Source: Acidobacteriota bacterium
GTDB taxonomy: Bacteria; Acidobacteriota; Blastocatellia; Pyrinomonadales; Pyrinomonadaceae
Assembly (NCBI GenBank): GCA_019239425.1
Contig: JAFAZX010000055.1
Span: 1-54,200 of the forward strand
Reading direction: 5' to 3'
Length of the DNA: 54,200 nt
Each line of letters opens with the position of its first letter. Position 1 is the stretch's first letter. A model generated the notes under the pieces. It did no database searches, was not told the origin of the DNA, and was given only the letters and a program-made list of their open reading frames with translations. Shown here one piece after another: positions 16,246 to 24,858 of this stretch. The position numbers and the translations under genes were made by a program.

Positions 16246-19038
16246 TTGGACACGCTCGTCGAAAAGCTGCGCGCGACGCTGGGGCCGGGGCAGGTCGTCT
16301 CGGAGCCGGAGGAGTTGCTCGTCTACGAGTGCGACGGGCTGACGCACTACAGGCACAGGCCGCGGGCGGTCGTCTTCCCGACTTCGACGGAAGAGGCGGC
16401 GGAGGTGTTGAGGCTGCTCGCGCGGGAGCGCGTGCCGCTGGTGCCGCGCGGCGCGGGGACGGGGCTGTCGGGCGGTGCGCTGGCGGTGGGCGGCGGCGTC
16501 TGCATCGAACTCGCGCGGATGCGGCGCGTGCTGAAGGTCGACGTTGAGAATCGCCTGGCCGTGGTCGAGGCGGGCGTCGTCAACGCGCACGTCTCAAGGG
16601 CGGTCGCGCGCCACGGCCTCTACTACGTGCCCGACCCTTCGAGCCATGGCAGCTGCACCGTCGGCGGCAACGTCGGCGAGAACGCGGGCGGCATACACTG
16701 TCTGAAGTACGGCACGACGACCGACCACGTCGTCGGCGCGCGCGTCGTCCTGCCCGAAGGGCGCGTCGTCGACCTCGGCGGCGCGGGCGCGGAGTCGCCG
16801 GGCTACGACCTGCTCGGCCTCTTCGTCGGGAGCGAGGGCACGTTCGGCGTCGTGACGGAGGTGACCGTGCGCCTGACTCCCGTCCCGCCTTCGGTCAGGA
16901 CTCTGCTCGCGGACTTCCTGAGACTGGACGACGCGAGCCGCGCCGTCTCGGCCATCATCGCCGAAGGGCTTACCCCTGCCGGGCTTGAGATGGTTGACGG
17001 CGCGACCATCCGCGCCGTCGAGGCGAGCGTCTTCGCCGCGGGGATGCCGACGGACGCGGAGGCCGCGCTGTTAGTCGAGCTCGACGGCCTGGAAGCGGGG
17101 ATGGACGAGGAGGTCGAGCGCGTCCGCTCCATCTGCACGCGGCACGGCGCGCGTAGCGTGAAGCTCGCCGCGGACGAGCAGGAGCGCAAGCGTCTGTGGG
17201 CCGCGCGCAAAGGGGCCTTCGGCGCGATGGGGCGCATCACGCCCGACATACTCATACAGGACGCGGTCGTCCCGCGCTCGCGCCTGCCCGAAGTGCTCGC
17301 GGCGACGTACCGCATCGGCGCGCGTTACGGCTTGCGCGTCGCGAACGTCTTCCACGCGGGCGACGGCAACCTGCACCCGCTCGTCTGCTTCGACTCGCGC
17401 GACGCCGCGCAGGTCGAGCGCGTCCACGAGGCGGGCCGCGAGATCATGGAGACGTGCGTGCGCGCCGGCGGCACCATCACGGGCGAGCACGGGGTGGGTC
17501 TGGACAAGAGCGACTACCTGCCGCTCGTCTTCTCGGAAGAGGACATGCGCGCGATGCTGAAGGTGCGCGCCGCCTTCGACCCCGCAGGTCTCTGCAACCC
17601 GGGCAAGATCATCCCCGTGCTCAAGGGCTGCGGCGAGGCCCGTGCCGTCGCGGAAGTTAAGAGCGCCGCGCGCGGGACGGTCGAAGAGAATGGCTCCAAC
17701 GGCAAGCCTGCGCAGCTCAAGGTAGAAGTTAACGCAGCTTCTTCGAACGTCTTGACTGGAACGGCCCGCGGGCCGCTCGACCCTGCGTCCGCGCTCGCGG
17801 GAGTCGTCGGCAGAGAGCACGTCGGGGCCGTGACGACGGGCGGCGACACGAGCGCGCTCGTCGCCGAGCCGGCGACGTTCGAAGAGGTCTGCGAAGTCCT
17901 GCGCCTCGCGGAGGGCGAACGTTGGACGGTCACGCCCGCGGGTGCGTGCGCGTGGCTCGACGCGGGCGAGGCGCAAGAGCCCTCGAACGTCATCCTGAAG
18001 ACGACGCGCATGGCTCGACTCGTCGAGCACGAGCCCGCAGACCTCGTGGCGACTGCCGAGGCAGGGATGACTCTCGCGGACTTTAATCGGGCGGTCGGGC
18101 GCGCGGGCCAGTGGCTCCCGCTCGACCCGCCGGGCGCTGACGTGGCGACGCTCGGCGGCGTGTTGGCGGCGGGCACGGTCGGGGCGCAAGGATTCGGTTA
18201 CGGCGCGCCGCGTTCGCACGTGCTCGGGATGCGCGTGGCGCTCGCGGGCGGGCGTTTGATAAAGGCCGGCGGGCGCGTCGTCAAGAACGTCGCCGGCTAC
18301 GACCTCTGCAAGCTCTTCACGGGCAGCCACGGCACGCTCGGCGTCATCCTCGAAGTCACCTTCCGTCTGCGCCCCCGCCCCCGGCGTGAGGCGACGCTCG
18401 TCGCGCGCACGCGTGACCCGCGCGCGCTCTTCGAAGCGGCACGCGCGCTCGCAGGCTCTCAACTGCTGCCCGTCGCCGTCGAGATTCTTTCGCCGCCGCT
18501 GGCCGAAGAGTTAGGCGTGATTGATGACAACGACTTTGTCATGCTCGCGCGCTTCGCGGGGACGGAGGGCGCCGTGGATTATCAACTCGCGCGCGCGGCC
18601 GAGCTGGTGGAAGGCGTCTTGAAGGAGCGCGCGACCGAACGTGTCGAAGAAGATGAAGCTCTGTGGGCGCGACTTTCATCAACGCAGTCGCGTGGGGACG
18701 TGCCGCTCGAATGGCGCGCCTCCGTCCTTCCTTCCGCGCTCGGCGCGCTGTTGGCACGGCTCGGAAACTACGGCCGCGCGCTGACCTGGCACGCGGGCGC
18801 GGGCGACGGCCGCCTGCGCGTCTTCGACGACGCGCGCGATGTCGAACAGGCTCTTACGAACTTACGCGAGATGCGCCGGGCCGCACGCTCACTCGTCGTC
18901 GAGCGCGCGCCCGACGAACTCAAACGCGAACTCGGCGCGTGGGGGCTTTCGGAGTCGAACACACTCCTGATGAAGCGCGTCAAGGAACAGCTCGACCCGT
19001 TACACACCTTTGCGCAGAGGTTTGATTTCAAATTTTAA
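16246..19038 (+). CDS. Fused glycolate oxidase subunits GlcD-GlcE
   Basis: A 930-residue protein joining two FAD-binding oxidoreductase units normally made separately. Residues about 1-460 are GlcD: the FAD loop PRGAGTGLSGGA near 67-78, DPSSHGSCTVGGNVGENAGG, and the C-terminal GDGNLHP, GEHGVGLDK and FDPAGLCNPGK motifs. After a linker of about 55 residues, residues about 518-930 are GlcE-like: LDPPGADVATLGGVLAAG and GGRVVKNVAGYDLCKLFTGSHGTLG. The complex oxidises glycolate or a similar 2-hydroxy acid. The TTG start at 16246 has only a weak ribosome site. GlcF follows 15 bases after the stop. Confidence 0.9.
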   Translation: MDTLVEKLRATLGPGQVVSEPEELLVYECDGLTHYRHRPRAVVFPTSTEEAAEVLRLLARERVPLVPRGAGTGLSGGALAVGGGVCIELARMRRVLKVDVENRLAVVEAGVVNAHVSRAVARHGLYYVPDPSSHGSCTVGGNVGENAGGIHCLKYGTTTDHVVGARVVLPEGRVVDLGGAGAESPGYDLLGLFVGSEGTFGVVTEVTVRLTPVPPSVRTLLADFLRLDDASRAVSAIIAEGLTPAGLEMVDGATIRAVEASVFAAGMPTDAEAALLVELDGLEAGMDEEVERVRSICTRHGARSVKLAADEQERKRLWAARKGAFGAMGRITPDILIQDAVVPRSRLPEVLAATYRIGARYGLRVANVFHAGDGNLHPLVCFDSRDAAQVERVHEAGREIMETCVRAGGTITGEHGVGLDKSDYLPLVFSEEDMRAMLKVRAAFDPAGLCNPGKIIPVLKGCGEARAVAEVKSAARGTVEENGSNGKPAQLKVEVNAASSNVLTGTARGPLDPASALAGVVGREHVGAVTTGGDTSALVAEPATFEEVCEVLRLAEGERWTVTPAGACAWLDAGEAQEPSNVILKTTRMARLVEHEPADLVATAEAGMTLADFNRAVGRAGQWLPLDPPGADVATLGGVLAAGTVGAQGFGYGAPRSHVLGMRVALAGGRLIKAGGRVVKNVAGYDLCKLFTGSHGTLGVILEVTFRLRPRPRREATLVARTRDPRALFEAARALAGSQLLPVAVEILSPPLAEELGVIDDNDFVMLARFAGTEGAVDYQLARAAELVEGVLKERATERVEEDEALWARLSSTQSRGDVPLEWRASVLPSALGALLARLGNYGRALTWHAGAGDGRLRVFDDARDVEQALTNLREMRRAARSLVVERAPDELKRELGAWGLSESNTLLMKRVKEQLDPLHTFAQRFDFKF

Positions 19039-19053
19039 ATTTCAAATTGATCT

Positions 19054-20376
19054 ATGCCTGAACGGCCGACACAGTTGACCGGCGCGCTCGCGGCGGAGGC
19101 GTCGCGGCTGCTGGCGTGCGTGCACTGCGGCCTGTGCCTCGAGGCGTGCCCGACGTACGTGCAGACGGGCGACGAGAACGACGGGCCGCGCGGGCGCATC
19201 TACCTGATGCGCGCGGTCGGCGAGGGACGGCTCGCGCTCGCGTCCGAGACCTTCACGCGCCACATCGACCGCTGTCTGGGTTGCCGCGCGTGCGAGGGCG
19301 CGTGCCCGGCCGGCGTCGAGTACGGGCATCTGCTCGAAGCCGCGCGTGCGGACGTGGCCGCGGGCGGGAGGAAGGCGGGTTGGACTTCGCGCGCGCTGCG
19401 TTTCGCCCTGCGCCACGTCTGGTCGCACCCCGCGCGTCTGCGCGCGGCCTTCGCGCTCGCGCGCCTGCTGAGAGACTCGCGCCTCCCGAACCTCCTGCTC
19501 TCGACCAAACTGTCGCGTCTCCTGCCCGCGCGCGTCGAACTCTCGCTCGCGCTGCTCGAAGGCTCACGCGCTTCGAACGGTGAAGGGGCGCGTGAGGAGA
19601 CCGCGGCGACTTCTGTCGAAGCTGAGGTCGCGCTGCTCTTCGAAGGGTGTGTGACGGAGGGGCTGTTCGCGCGCGTGAACCGCGCGACGGCGCGCGTGCT
19701 TGAGGCGAACGGGTGCGGGGTGAAGAGTCCGGGGGGGCAGGTCTGTTGCGGCGCTCTGCACGCGCACGCGGGCGACCTCGAAGGCGCGCGCAAGCTCGCG
19801 CGCCGCAACGTCGAAGCGTTCGAGACGGAAGGCCGCGCCCCCGTCGTCACCAACGCGGGCGGCTGCGGCGCGATGCTCGTCTCTTACGCGCACCTGCTCG
19901 CGGGCGAAGAGGAGTACGCCGCACGCGCGCGCGACTTCAGCTCGCGCGTGCGCGACGTGAGCCAGCAGTTGGAGGCGACCGGGGTGAGAAGCGCCGGGCC
20001 GGGCGCGGGCGAAGTGAAGGCGACGTACGACGCCTCGTGCCACCTGCTCCACGGGCAGAAGGCGCAGGCAGAGCCTTTGCGCGTGCTCGGTCGCGTCGCG
20101 GGTTTGGAGCTAGTCCCGCTTGAAGGCGCGGACGTGTGCTGCGGCGGCGCGGGTGTCTACAACCTGCTCGAGACGGAGATGTCTTCGCGCGTGCTCGCGG
20201 AGAAGCTCAAACACGTCGGCGAGACCGGCGCCGGGGTGCTCGCCACGGGCAACCCCGGCTGCCACATGCAGCTCGCCGCGGGCGCGCGCCTCGCGGGGAT
20301 GAAACTGCGCGTCGTCCACCCCGTCGAACTGCTCGACGAGTCATACCGCCGCGCCGGCCTCTACCGAAAACGTTGA
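19054..20376 (+). CDS. glcF: Glycolate oxidase iron-sulfur subunit
   Basis: A 440-residue protein that relays electrons from the flavin subunits to the respiratory chain. Two ferredoxin-type 4Fe-4S motifs are intact, at C22/C25/C28/C32 and C74/C77/C80/C84. Two CCG (heterodisulfide-reductase) domains follow, one with QVCCGALHAHAGD and one with DVCCGGAGVYNL. The order matches GlcF. It is the second gene of a two-gene operon with the GlcD-GlcE fusion. Its stop codon is 3 bases from the stop of the convergent membrane-protein gene, so there is no room for a terminator between them. Confidence 0.92.
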   Translation: MPERPTQLTGALAAEASRLLACVHCGLCLEACPTYVQTGDENDGPRGRIYLMRAVGEGRLALASETFTRHIDRCLGCRACEGACPAGVEYGHLLEAARADVAAGGRKAGWTSRALRFALRHVWSHPARLRAAFALARLLRDSRLPNLLLSTKLSRLLPARVELSLALLEGSRASNGEGAREETAATSVEAEVALLFEGCVTEGLFARVNRATARVLEANGCGVKSPGGQVCCGALHAHAGDLEGARKLARRNVEAFETEGRAPVVTNAGGCGAMLVSYAHLLAGEEEYAARARDFSSRVRDVSQQLEATGVRSAGPGAGEVKATYDASCHLLHGQKAQAEPLRVLGRVAGLELVPLEGADVCCGGAGVYNLLETEMSSRVLAEKLKHVGETGAGVLATGNPGCHMQLAAGARLAGMKLRVVHPVELLDESYRRAGLYRKR

Positions 20377-20379
20377 AAC

Positions 20380-21600
20380 TCATTCGCCGAGCTGTCGACA
20401 GTCGGCCCTGCTGACGACGTAGCGGCCGTCGAGGACGTCGGGCCTCCCCCTCACAATCAACTCCGCCCCGCCCTCGTCGCCCGTCAACCGACAGACTTCC
20501 CGCGCGACCTGCCTGAAGACACGCGGCTCGGGGTAAGGCGGCACGTTCAGCTCGGCCATCGACCACTCGAACAGCGGCAGCACCCGCTCGCCGCTCGCCG
20601 TCGTGAATAACTGCCGCCGCGCGGACGCGGGCAGCCTCTCGCTCTCTCGCGCGCCGACCCGCACCACGGCCACCGCCGTGTTGCCCGAATACAAAGCGCC
20701 CGAAAGGTACATGTCCCACCACCCGAAGAAGGAGAGTGTCGGCAGCACCGCGTAGAGGGCGGCCAGCATCATCACCGCACGGCCGGACGTGCCCCCCGCC
20801 CGCCAGCGGTCAGAGACCGGCGCGGCCGGCGTGTCGCCGCGCCGGAAAAGGATGACGACCGTCAACGCGAGGGCGACGTTCCAGGCCCAGACGGCGCTGT
20901 TGCGCCCCTGCGCAATGAGCAACCCCAGTATCAGACCGTGCATCGCTAGAGCGCACCCGATGCAAAGCCGTCGCGTCCTCCTGAAGAGGAGGCCGCAGCC
21001 GACGAACATCTCGGCTGCGGCCACGGCAACTCCCAGCGCCGACAGCTGCGCCCCTTCGAGCGTCAAGCGCCCCAGCGCGGGGGCCAACAGTTGCGGCAGA
21101 ACCTCGTGCCCGAAAGAGTAGTTGAGTTTCTGCGCCCCGCCCCAGAAGTAGAGCGAGGCGACGATTAACCGCAGGGCGTCGAGACTGTCGATGCCCGACC
21201 GCCCGTCGCCGCCGCGCCGCGCATCCAGGGCGAGGACGACCAGAACGATGAAGTATTGATAGACCCACGGCTGCCAGCGCGTCTGGTCGGACAGGGCGAG
21301 GAGACCGAGCGAAGCGATGGCCGCGACCAGATACTTTGCCGGGCGCTTCGCGAACAGCGAGACGGCGAGTGCCGTCACGAGCATGGCGCCGAGGACGTAT
21401 TCGAGCGGCGGAACGACTTCACGCGGACAGGCGTCGAGGAGCGGCGCGCGCGGGAAGGAGCGCGCCGATGGGAACCACAGATTCCAGGTGAGCGCGACGC
21501 CGCAGAGCATCCCTGCGCAGACCAAGCGCCGCAGCGCGGCGAGGCGGGCGGCCTCACCTTTCGCGAAGAGTCTCAAAAAGTTTGACGGGAGGATGGTCAT
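20380..21600 (-). CDS. Polytopic membrane protein (DoxX/HTTM-like), unknown function
   Basis: A 406-residue protein with about eight hydrophobic segments. Its middle carries DQTRWQPWVYQYF and LRLIVASLYFWGGAQKLNYSF, a pattern that from memory resembles DoxX-like or HTTM membrane proteins. A soluble tail of about 110 residues follows the last helix. No enzymatic residue was identified. The ATG at 21600-21598 overlaps the start codon of the divergent ankyrin gene. An alternative ATG at 21510 would relieve the overlap but removes part of the first helix. The start is therefore uncertain. Confidence 0.65.
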   Translation of the reverse strand: MTILPSNFLRLFAKGEAARLAALRRLVCAGMLCGVALTWNLWFPSARSFPRAPLLDACPREVVPPLEYVLGAMLVTALAVSLFAKRPAKYLVAAIASLGLLALSDQTRWQPWVYQYFIVLVVLALDARRGGDGRSGIDSLDALRLIVASLYFWGGAQKLNYSFGHEVLPQLLAPALGRLTLEGAQLSALGVAVAAAEMFVGCGLLFRRTRRLCIGCALAMHGLILGLLIAQGRNSAVWAWNVALALTVVILFRRGDTPAAPVSDRWRAGGTSGRAVMMLAALYAVLPTLSFFGWWDMYLSGALYSGNTAVAVVRVGARESERLPASARRQLFTTASGERVLPLFEWSMAELNVPPYPEPRVFRQVAREVCRLTGDEGGAELIVRGRPDVLDGRYVVSRADCRQLGE

Positions 21601-23548
21601 GACATTCGTCAAACGCGTTCTCGTCCTCGGCGGGTCTGCCCTCTGCCTGCTGCTCCTGTCTCACGGCGCGGCCCACGCCCAACAGGTGCCGCCGCTGACC
21701 TACCTCTTCGTCGAGGTTAAGGACTCGTCGGGGAAGCCGGTGGCAGACGCCGAGATCGCCCTGAGCGGGACTACTCAAGGCATCAAGACTAATAAGGACG
21801 GACTCGCGGACACAAGCTTCAGGCTGTGGCAAATGACCCCCACCTATGAGATGCGTGTGTCCAAGCCCGGCTACCTTACCTCAGAACACGTCCTCTTCCT
21901 CGGCGGGCCAGACCGCCGGCTGAGAGAGGACTTTCCTCTCACCGCGGAGGATTTCGCAAACGCGGCTCAGGAGTCCGGCGGGCGCAAGCCCCCGCCCGTC
22001 GGCGTGACGTTGTTAAAGCTCCCGGCGACGCCGGCCGAGCGCCGCGCCGTCGAGTCCGAGGAGCAGAGGCGCAAGCTGCTCCTGGCCGCGAAGAGGGGCG
22101 ATGCGGCCGGCGTCAGAAAACTTTTGGAGGCGGGCGTCGGGGCGAACACGGCGGACGCCAGGGGCGTGCCCGTCATCGCCTGGGCGGCCGCCGCGAGGGA
22201 CGAAGAGACTATCAAAGCGCTGCTCGACGCCGGGGCGGAAGTCCGGAATAAGAACGCACTGGGGCATCGGGCGCTGTTGTTCTATTTAGCCGGAGGCGTC
22301 CGTTCGGACGGGCGATACGAATACGAAGAGGGCGTCCGGATGCTGCTCAAGGCCGGGGCCGGCGTGAACGTGCAGGACTCTTACAGGGGGACTGTGCTGG
22401 GCAGCGCTGTCGCCCTTGCCCAGTCTTCCGCCCAGCCCGACCTATCTCAACCGGCGGCCCCCTTCGCCTCCGTGAAACTCCTGCTCGCGGCCGGGGCCGA
22501 CGTGAACGCCGCCGACGTGCGCGGGCAGACGCCTTTGATGGCGGCGGCGCAGAAGCCTTCGGCCGATTTGATTAAGCTCATGCTCGAAGCCGGCGCCCGC
22601 CGTTCCGTCAACGCGAAAAACGGCGAAGGGCAGACGGCACTGATGTTGGCCTCGGAACGGTCGGACGTGGAGAGCATCAAAACGCTGCTCGCGGCCGGGG
22701 CCGACCTCGACGCGAAAGACAGACAGGGGCGAACGGCCCTGATGTACGCGCACGCGTACAAGTACCGGCCCGCGTCGCTTGACGCGGTCAAGCTTCTGCT
22801 CGCGGCCGGGGCCAGAGTGAATGACGCGGACAACAACGGCCGGACGCCTTTGATGCTGGCGGTGCAGGATAACTTCACGGACGAGGTGAAGACCTTGCTG
22901 GCGGCGGGCGCCCGTGCCTCGATTAACGCGAGGGACGGGCACGGCAAGACGGCGCTGCTCTACGTCAAGAGCGTATTCGACGAAGACGCGAGCGCGGAGA
23001 TTATCAAGGTTCTGGCCGCGGCGGGGGCCGACCTCGACGCCGACGACGACGACGGGCAGACGCTGCTGATGAAGCTGGCGGCCGAAGGCTTTTTCGATGA
23101 CCCCATCCGGGCGCTGCTCGAAGCGGGAGCGCGCGCCTCCGTCGACGCAAAAGACAGGCAGGGGCGAACGGCGCTGATGTTCGCCGCCGGGGATGGCATG
23201 GTGGAGAGGGTTAAAATCCTGCTCGGCGCGGGCGCCGCGCTCGGCGCGAGGGATGACCGAGGGCAGACCGTCCTGATGCACGCCGTGCTCGGGTACCCTT
23301 GCCGCTCGGAGGTCGTCAAGTTCCTGACGGCGGCGGGCTTGAGTTTGACCGACGTGAACGAGGACGGGCAGACGCCGTTGATGCTGGCGGCCCAGGTGAA
23401 TTGGGATTGCGCCGTCAGACAACTGCTCGAAGCGGGCGCGCCCGTCGACTCCAAAGATAAGCGGGGGCGCACCGCCCTCACGTTCGCGAGGGAGGCCGGC
23501 AACAGCGCGGTTGTCGCCCTGCTCGAAGAGGCCGAACGGCGTAGATAG
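21599..23548 (+). CDS. Secreted ankyrin-repeat protein with beta-sandwich N-domain
   Basis: A 649-residue exported protein. The signal peptide runs to about AAHAQ at residue 24. Residues about 30-105 look like a carboxypeptidase-regulatory/CNA-B-like beta-sandwich (LFVEVKDSSGKPVADAEIALSG). From about 155 to the end there are roughly 13 ankyrin repeats, with the TPLMLA/TALMFA and LLxAGA consensus recurring every 33-40 residues. Ankyrin repeats bind proteins; export suggests an envelope or extracellular target. GGGAGG at 21587-21592 selects ATG 21599. It is head-to-head with the membrane-protein gene and convergent with nagA. Confidence 0.85.
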   Translation: MTFVKRVLVLGGSALCLLLLSHGAAHAQQVPPLTYLFVEVKDSSGKPVADAEIALSGTTQGIKTNKDGLADTSFRLWQMTPTYEMRVSKPGYLTSEHVLFLGGPDRRLREDFPLTAEDFANAAQESGGRKPPPVGVTLLKLPATPAERRAVESEEQRRKLLLAAKRGDAAGVRKLLEAGVGANTADARGVPVIAWAAAARDEETIKALLDAGAEVRNKNALGHRALLFYLAGGVRSDGRYEYEEGVRMLLKAGAGVNVQDSYRGTVLGSAVALAQSSAQPDLSQPAAPFASVKLLLAAGADVNAADVRGQTPLMAAAQKPSADLIKLMLEAGARRSVNAKNGEGQTALMLASERSDVESIKTLLAAGADLDAKDRQGRTALMYAHAYKYRPASLDAVKLLLAAGARVNDADNNGRTPLMLAVQDNFTDEVKTLLAAGARASINARDGHGKTALLYVKSVFDEDASAEIIKVLAAAGADLDADDDDGQTLLMKLAAEGFFDDPIRALLEAGARASVDAKDRQGRTALMFAAGDGMVERVKILLGAGAALGARDDRGQTVLMHAVLGYPCRSEVVKFLTAAGLSLTDVNEDGQTPLMLAAQVNWDCAVRQLLEAGAPVDSKDKRGRTALTFAREAGNSAVVALLEEAERRR

Positions 23549-23571
23549 CGAAGCCGTCTGGTCTGCGCCCT

Positions 23572-24756
23572 TCAGAGATGCTCGAAGGCGATGCGGCCGC
23601 CGACGAGTGTGAGACGGACTCTGCCTTCGGCGTCGAGGGCGGTGAGGTCTGCGCGCTTCCCCTCTTCGATTGAGCCGCAGGCGTCGTCGATCCCGAGGAG
23701 CCGCGCGGGGTTTCGCGAGGCGACGCGCGTGACCTCCGTTTCGGAGAGGCCGAGCGCGCGGACTCTGCGCGCGGCGTCGAGCATGGAGATGACGGAGCCG
23801 GCGATGCTCCCCCGCTCGTTGCGCGTGCGGCCGGACTCGACCGTGATGGTCTCGCCCCAGACCTTGTACTCGCCGTCGCCCAGGCCCGCGGGCGCGACCG
23901 CGTCGCTGATGAGGGAGACGCGTTCGGGCGTCTTGCAGCGCAGGACGAGGCGGAGCATGAGCGGGTCGCTGTGAACGCCGTCGGCGATGAGGTCGACGGT
24001 CACGTCGTCCTGCAGAAGCCCCCAGCCGATTGGCCCCGGCTCGCGGTGATGCAGCGGCGACATCGCGTTGAGGAAGTGAGTCATGTGTCGCGCGCCCGCC
24101 GCGCGCGCCGCCTCCAGCGTCTCAAGGTTGGCGCGCGTGTGGCCGATGGAGACGACCCAGCCGCGCTTGACGAGTTCGCCCACCAGACGTGCGCCGCCCT
24201 CGACCTCGGGCGCGAGCGTAATCACGTGGGCAGCCCCTTCGACGTTAAGGGTCGTCAGCGCGTCCAGCTCGTCGCCGCGCGAGTAGGCTTTGAAGTAGGC
24301 CGTGCGGAGCGCCCCGCACTGACGCTCGTTGACGAAGGGGCCTTCGTAGTGGACGCCGACGGCGCGCGCGGCTGGTTCGGACTCGCCCTGCGCGCGCATC
24401 AGTTCTTCGATAGCGGCGACGGCGCGTTTGTAGTCTTCGTCGGGCGCGGGGACGAGCGTCGGGAGCCACGCGGTGACGCCCTCGCGCGCGAGGAAGAGCC
24501 CGACGCGTTGCAGGTCTGCGGCGTCGGCCTCCAAAGTGTCCACGCCGACGGCTCCGTGTATGTGCACGTCGATGAAGCCCGGGTAGAGCGTCAGCCCTTC
24601 CAGGTCGAGGACGCGCGCGTCGGCCGTCTCTCCCCCGCCCTCGTACACGCGCGAGACGCGCCCGCCCTCAACGAGCACGCGCGCGCCCTCGGCCACGCGC
24701 TCGGGCAGCACGACGCGCGCCGGCTTGAGCAGAAGTCTCTCCGTCATGCCGCGCAT
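23572..24756 (-). CDS. nagA: N-acetylglucosamine-6-phosphate deacetylase
   Basis: A 394-residue cytoplasmic amidohydrolase that removes acetate from GlcNAc-6-phosphate during amino-sugar and peptidoglycan recycling. Visible family motifs are YPGFIDVHIHGAVGVDT, VGVHYEGPFVNERQCGA (metal-binding Glu), VVSIGHT, THFLNAMSPLHHREPG and LISDAVAPAGLGDG (catalytic Asp), ending in RNPARLLGIDD and GSIEEGKRADLT. Length is usual for the family. ATG 24756 and 24747 are both possible; neither has a strong ribosome site. No nagB or PTS gene is adjacent. Confidence 0.92.
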   Translation of the reverse strand: MRGMTERLLLKPARVVLPERVAEGARVLVEGGRVSRVYEGGGETADARVLDLEGLTLYPGFIDVHIHGAVGVDTLEADAADLQRVGLFLAREGVTAWLPTLVPAPDEDYKRAVAAIEELMRAQGESEPAARAVGVHYEGPFVNERQCGALRTAYFKAYSRGDELDALTTLNVEGAAHVITLAPEVEGGARLVGELVKRGWVVSIGHTRANLETLEAARAAGARHMTHFLNAMSPLHHREPGPIGWGLLQDDVTVDLIADGVHSDPLMLRLVLRCKTPERVSLISDAVAPAGLGDGEYKVWGETITVESGRTRNERGSIAGSVISMLDAARRVRALGLSETEVTRVASRNPARLLGIDDACGSIEEGKRADLTALDAEGRVRLTLVGGRIAFEHL

Positions 24757-24788
24757 TTAAGCACAGTTGAGGACGGCGGAAGAAAGAA

Positions 24789-24854
24789 TTAACCACAGAG
24801 ACACGGAGGCACAGCTAATTGAATTTAGCTGTGCCTCCGTGTCTCTGTGGTTAA
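24789..24854. repeat. Inverted repeat, ACCACAGAGACAC type
   Basis: Arms 24789-24817 and 24826-24854 are perfectly complementary over 29 bases with an 8-base loop. It starts 5 bases past the stop codon of the leftward TonB receptor, between it and nagA on the same strand. Confidence 0.92.
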
Positions 24855-24858
24855 AGTC

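Noticed and set aside
14422..16590. Upstream extension of the amidohydrolase past 16116
   Set aside because: The extra 158 residues lack a signal peptide and overlap the divergent GlcD-GlcE coding region.
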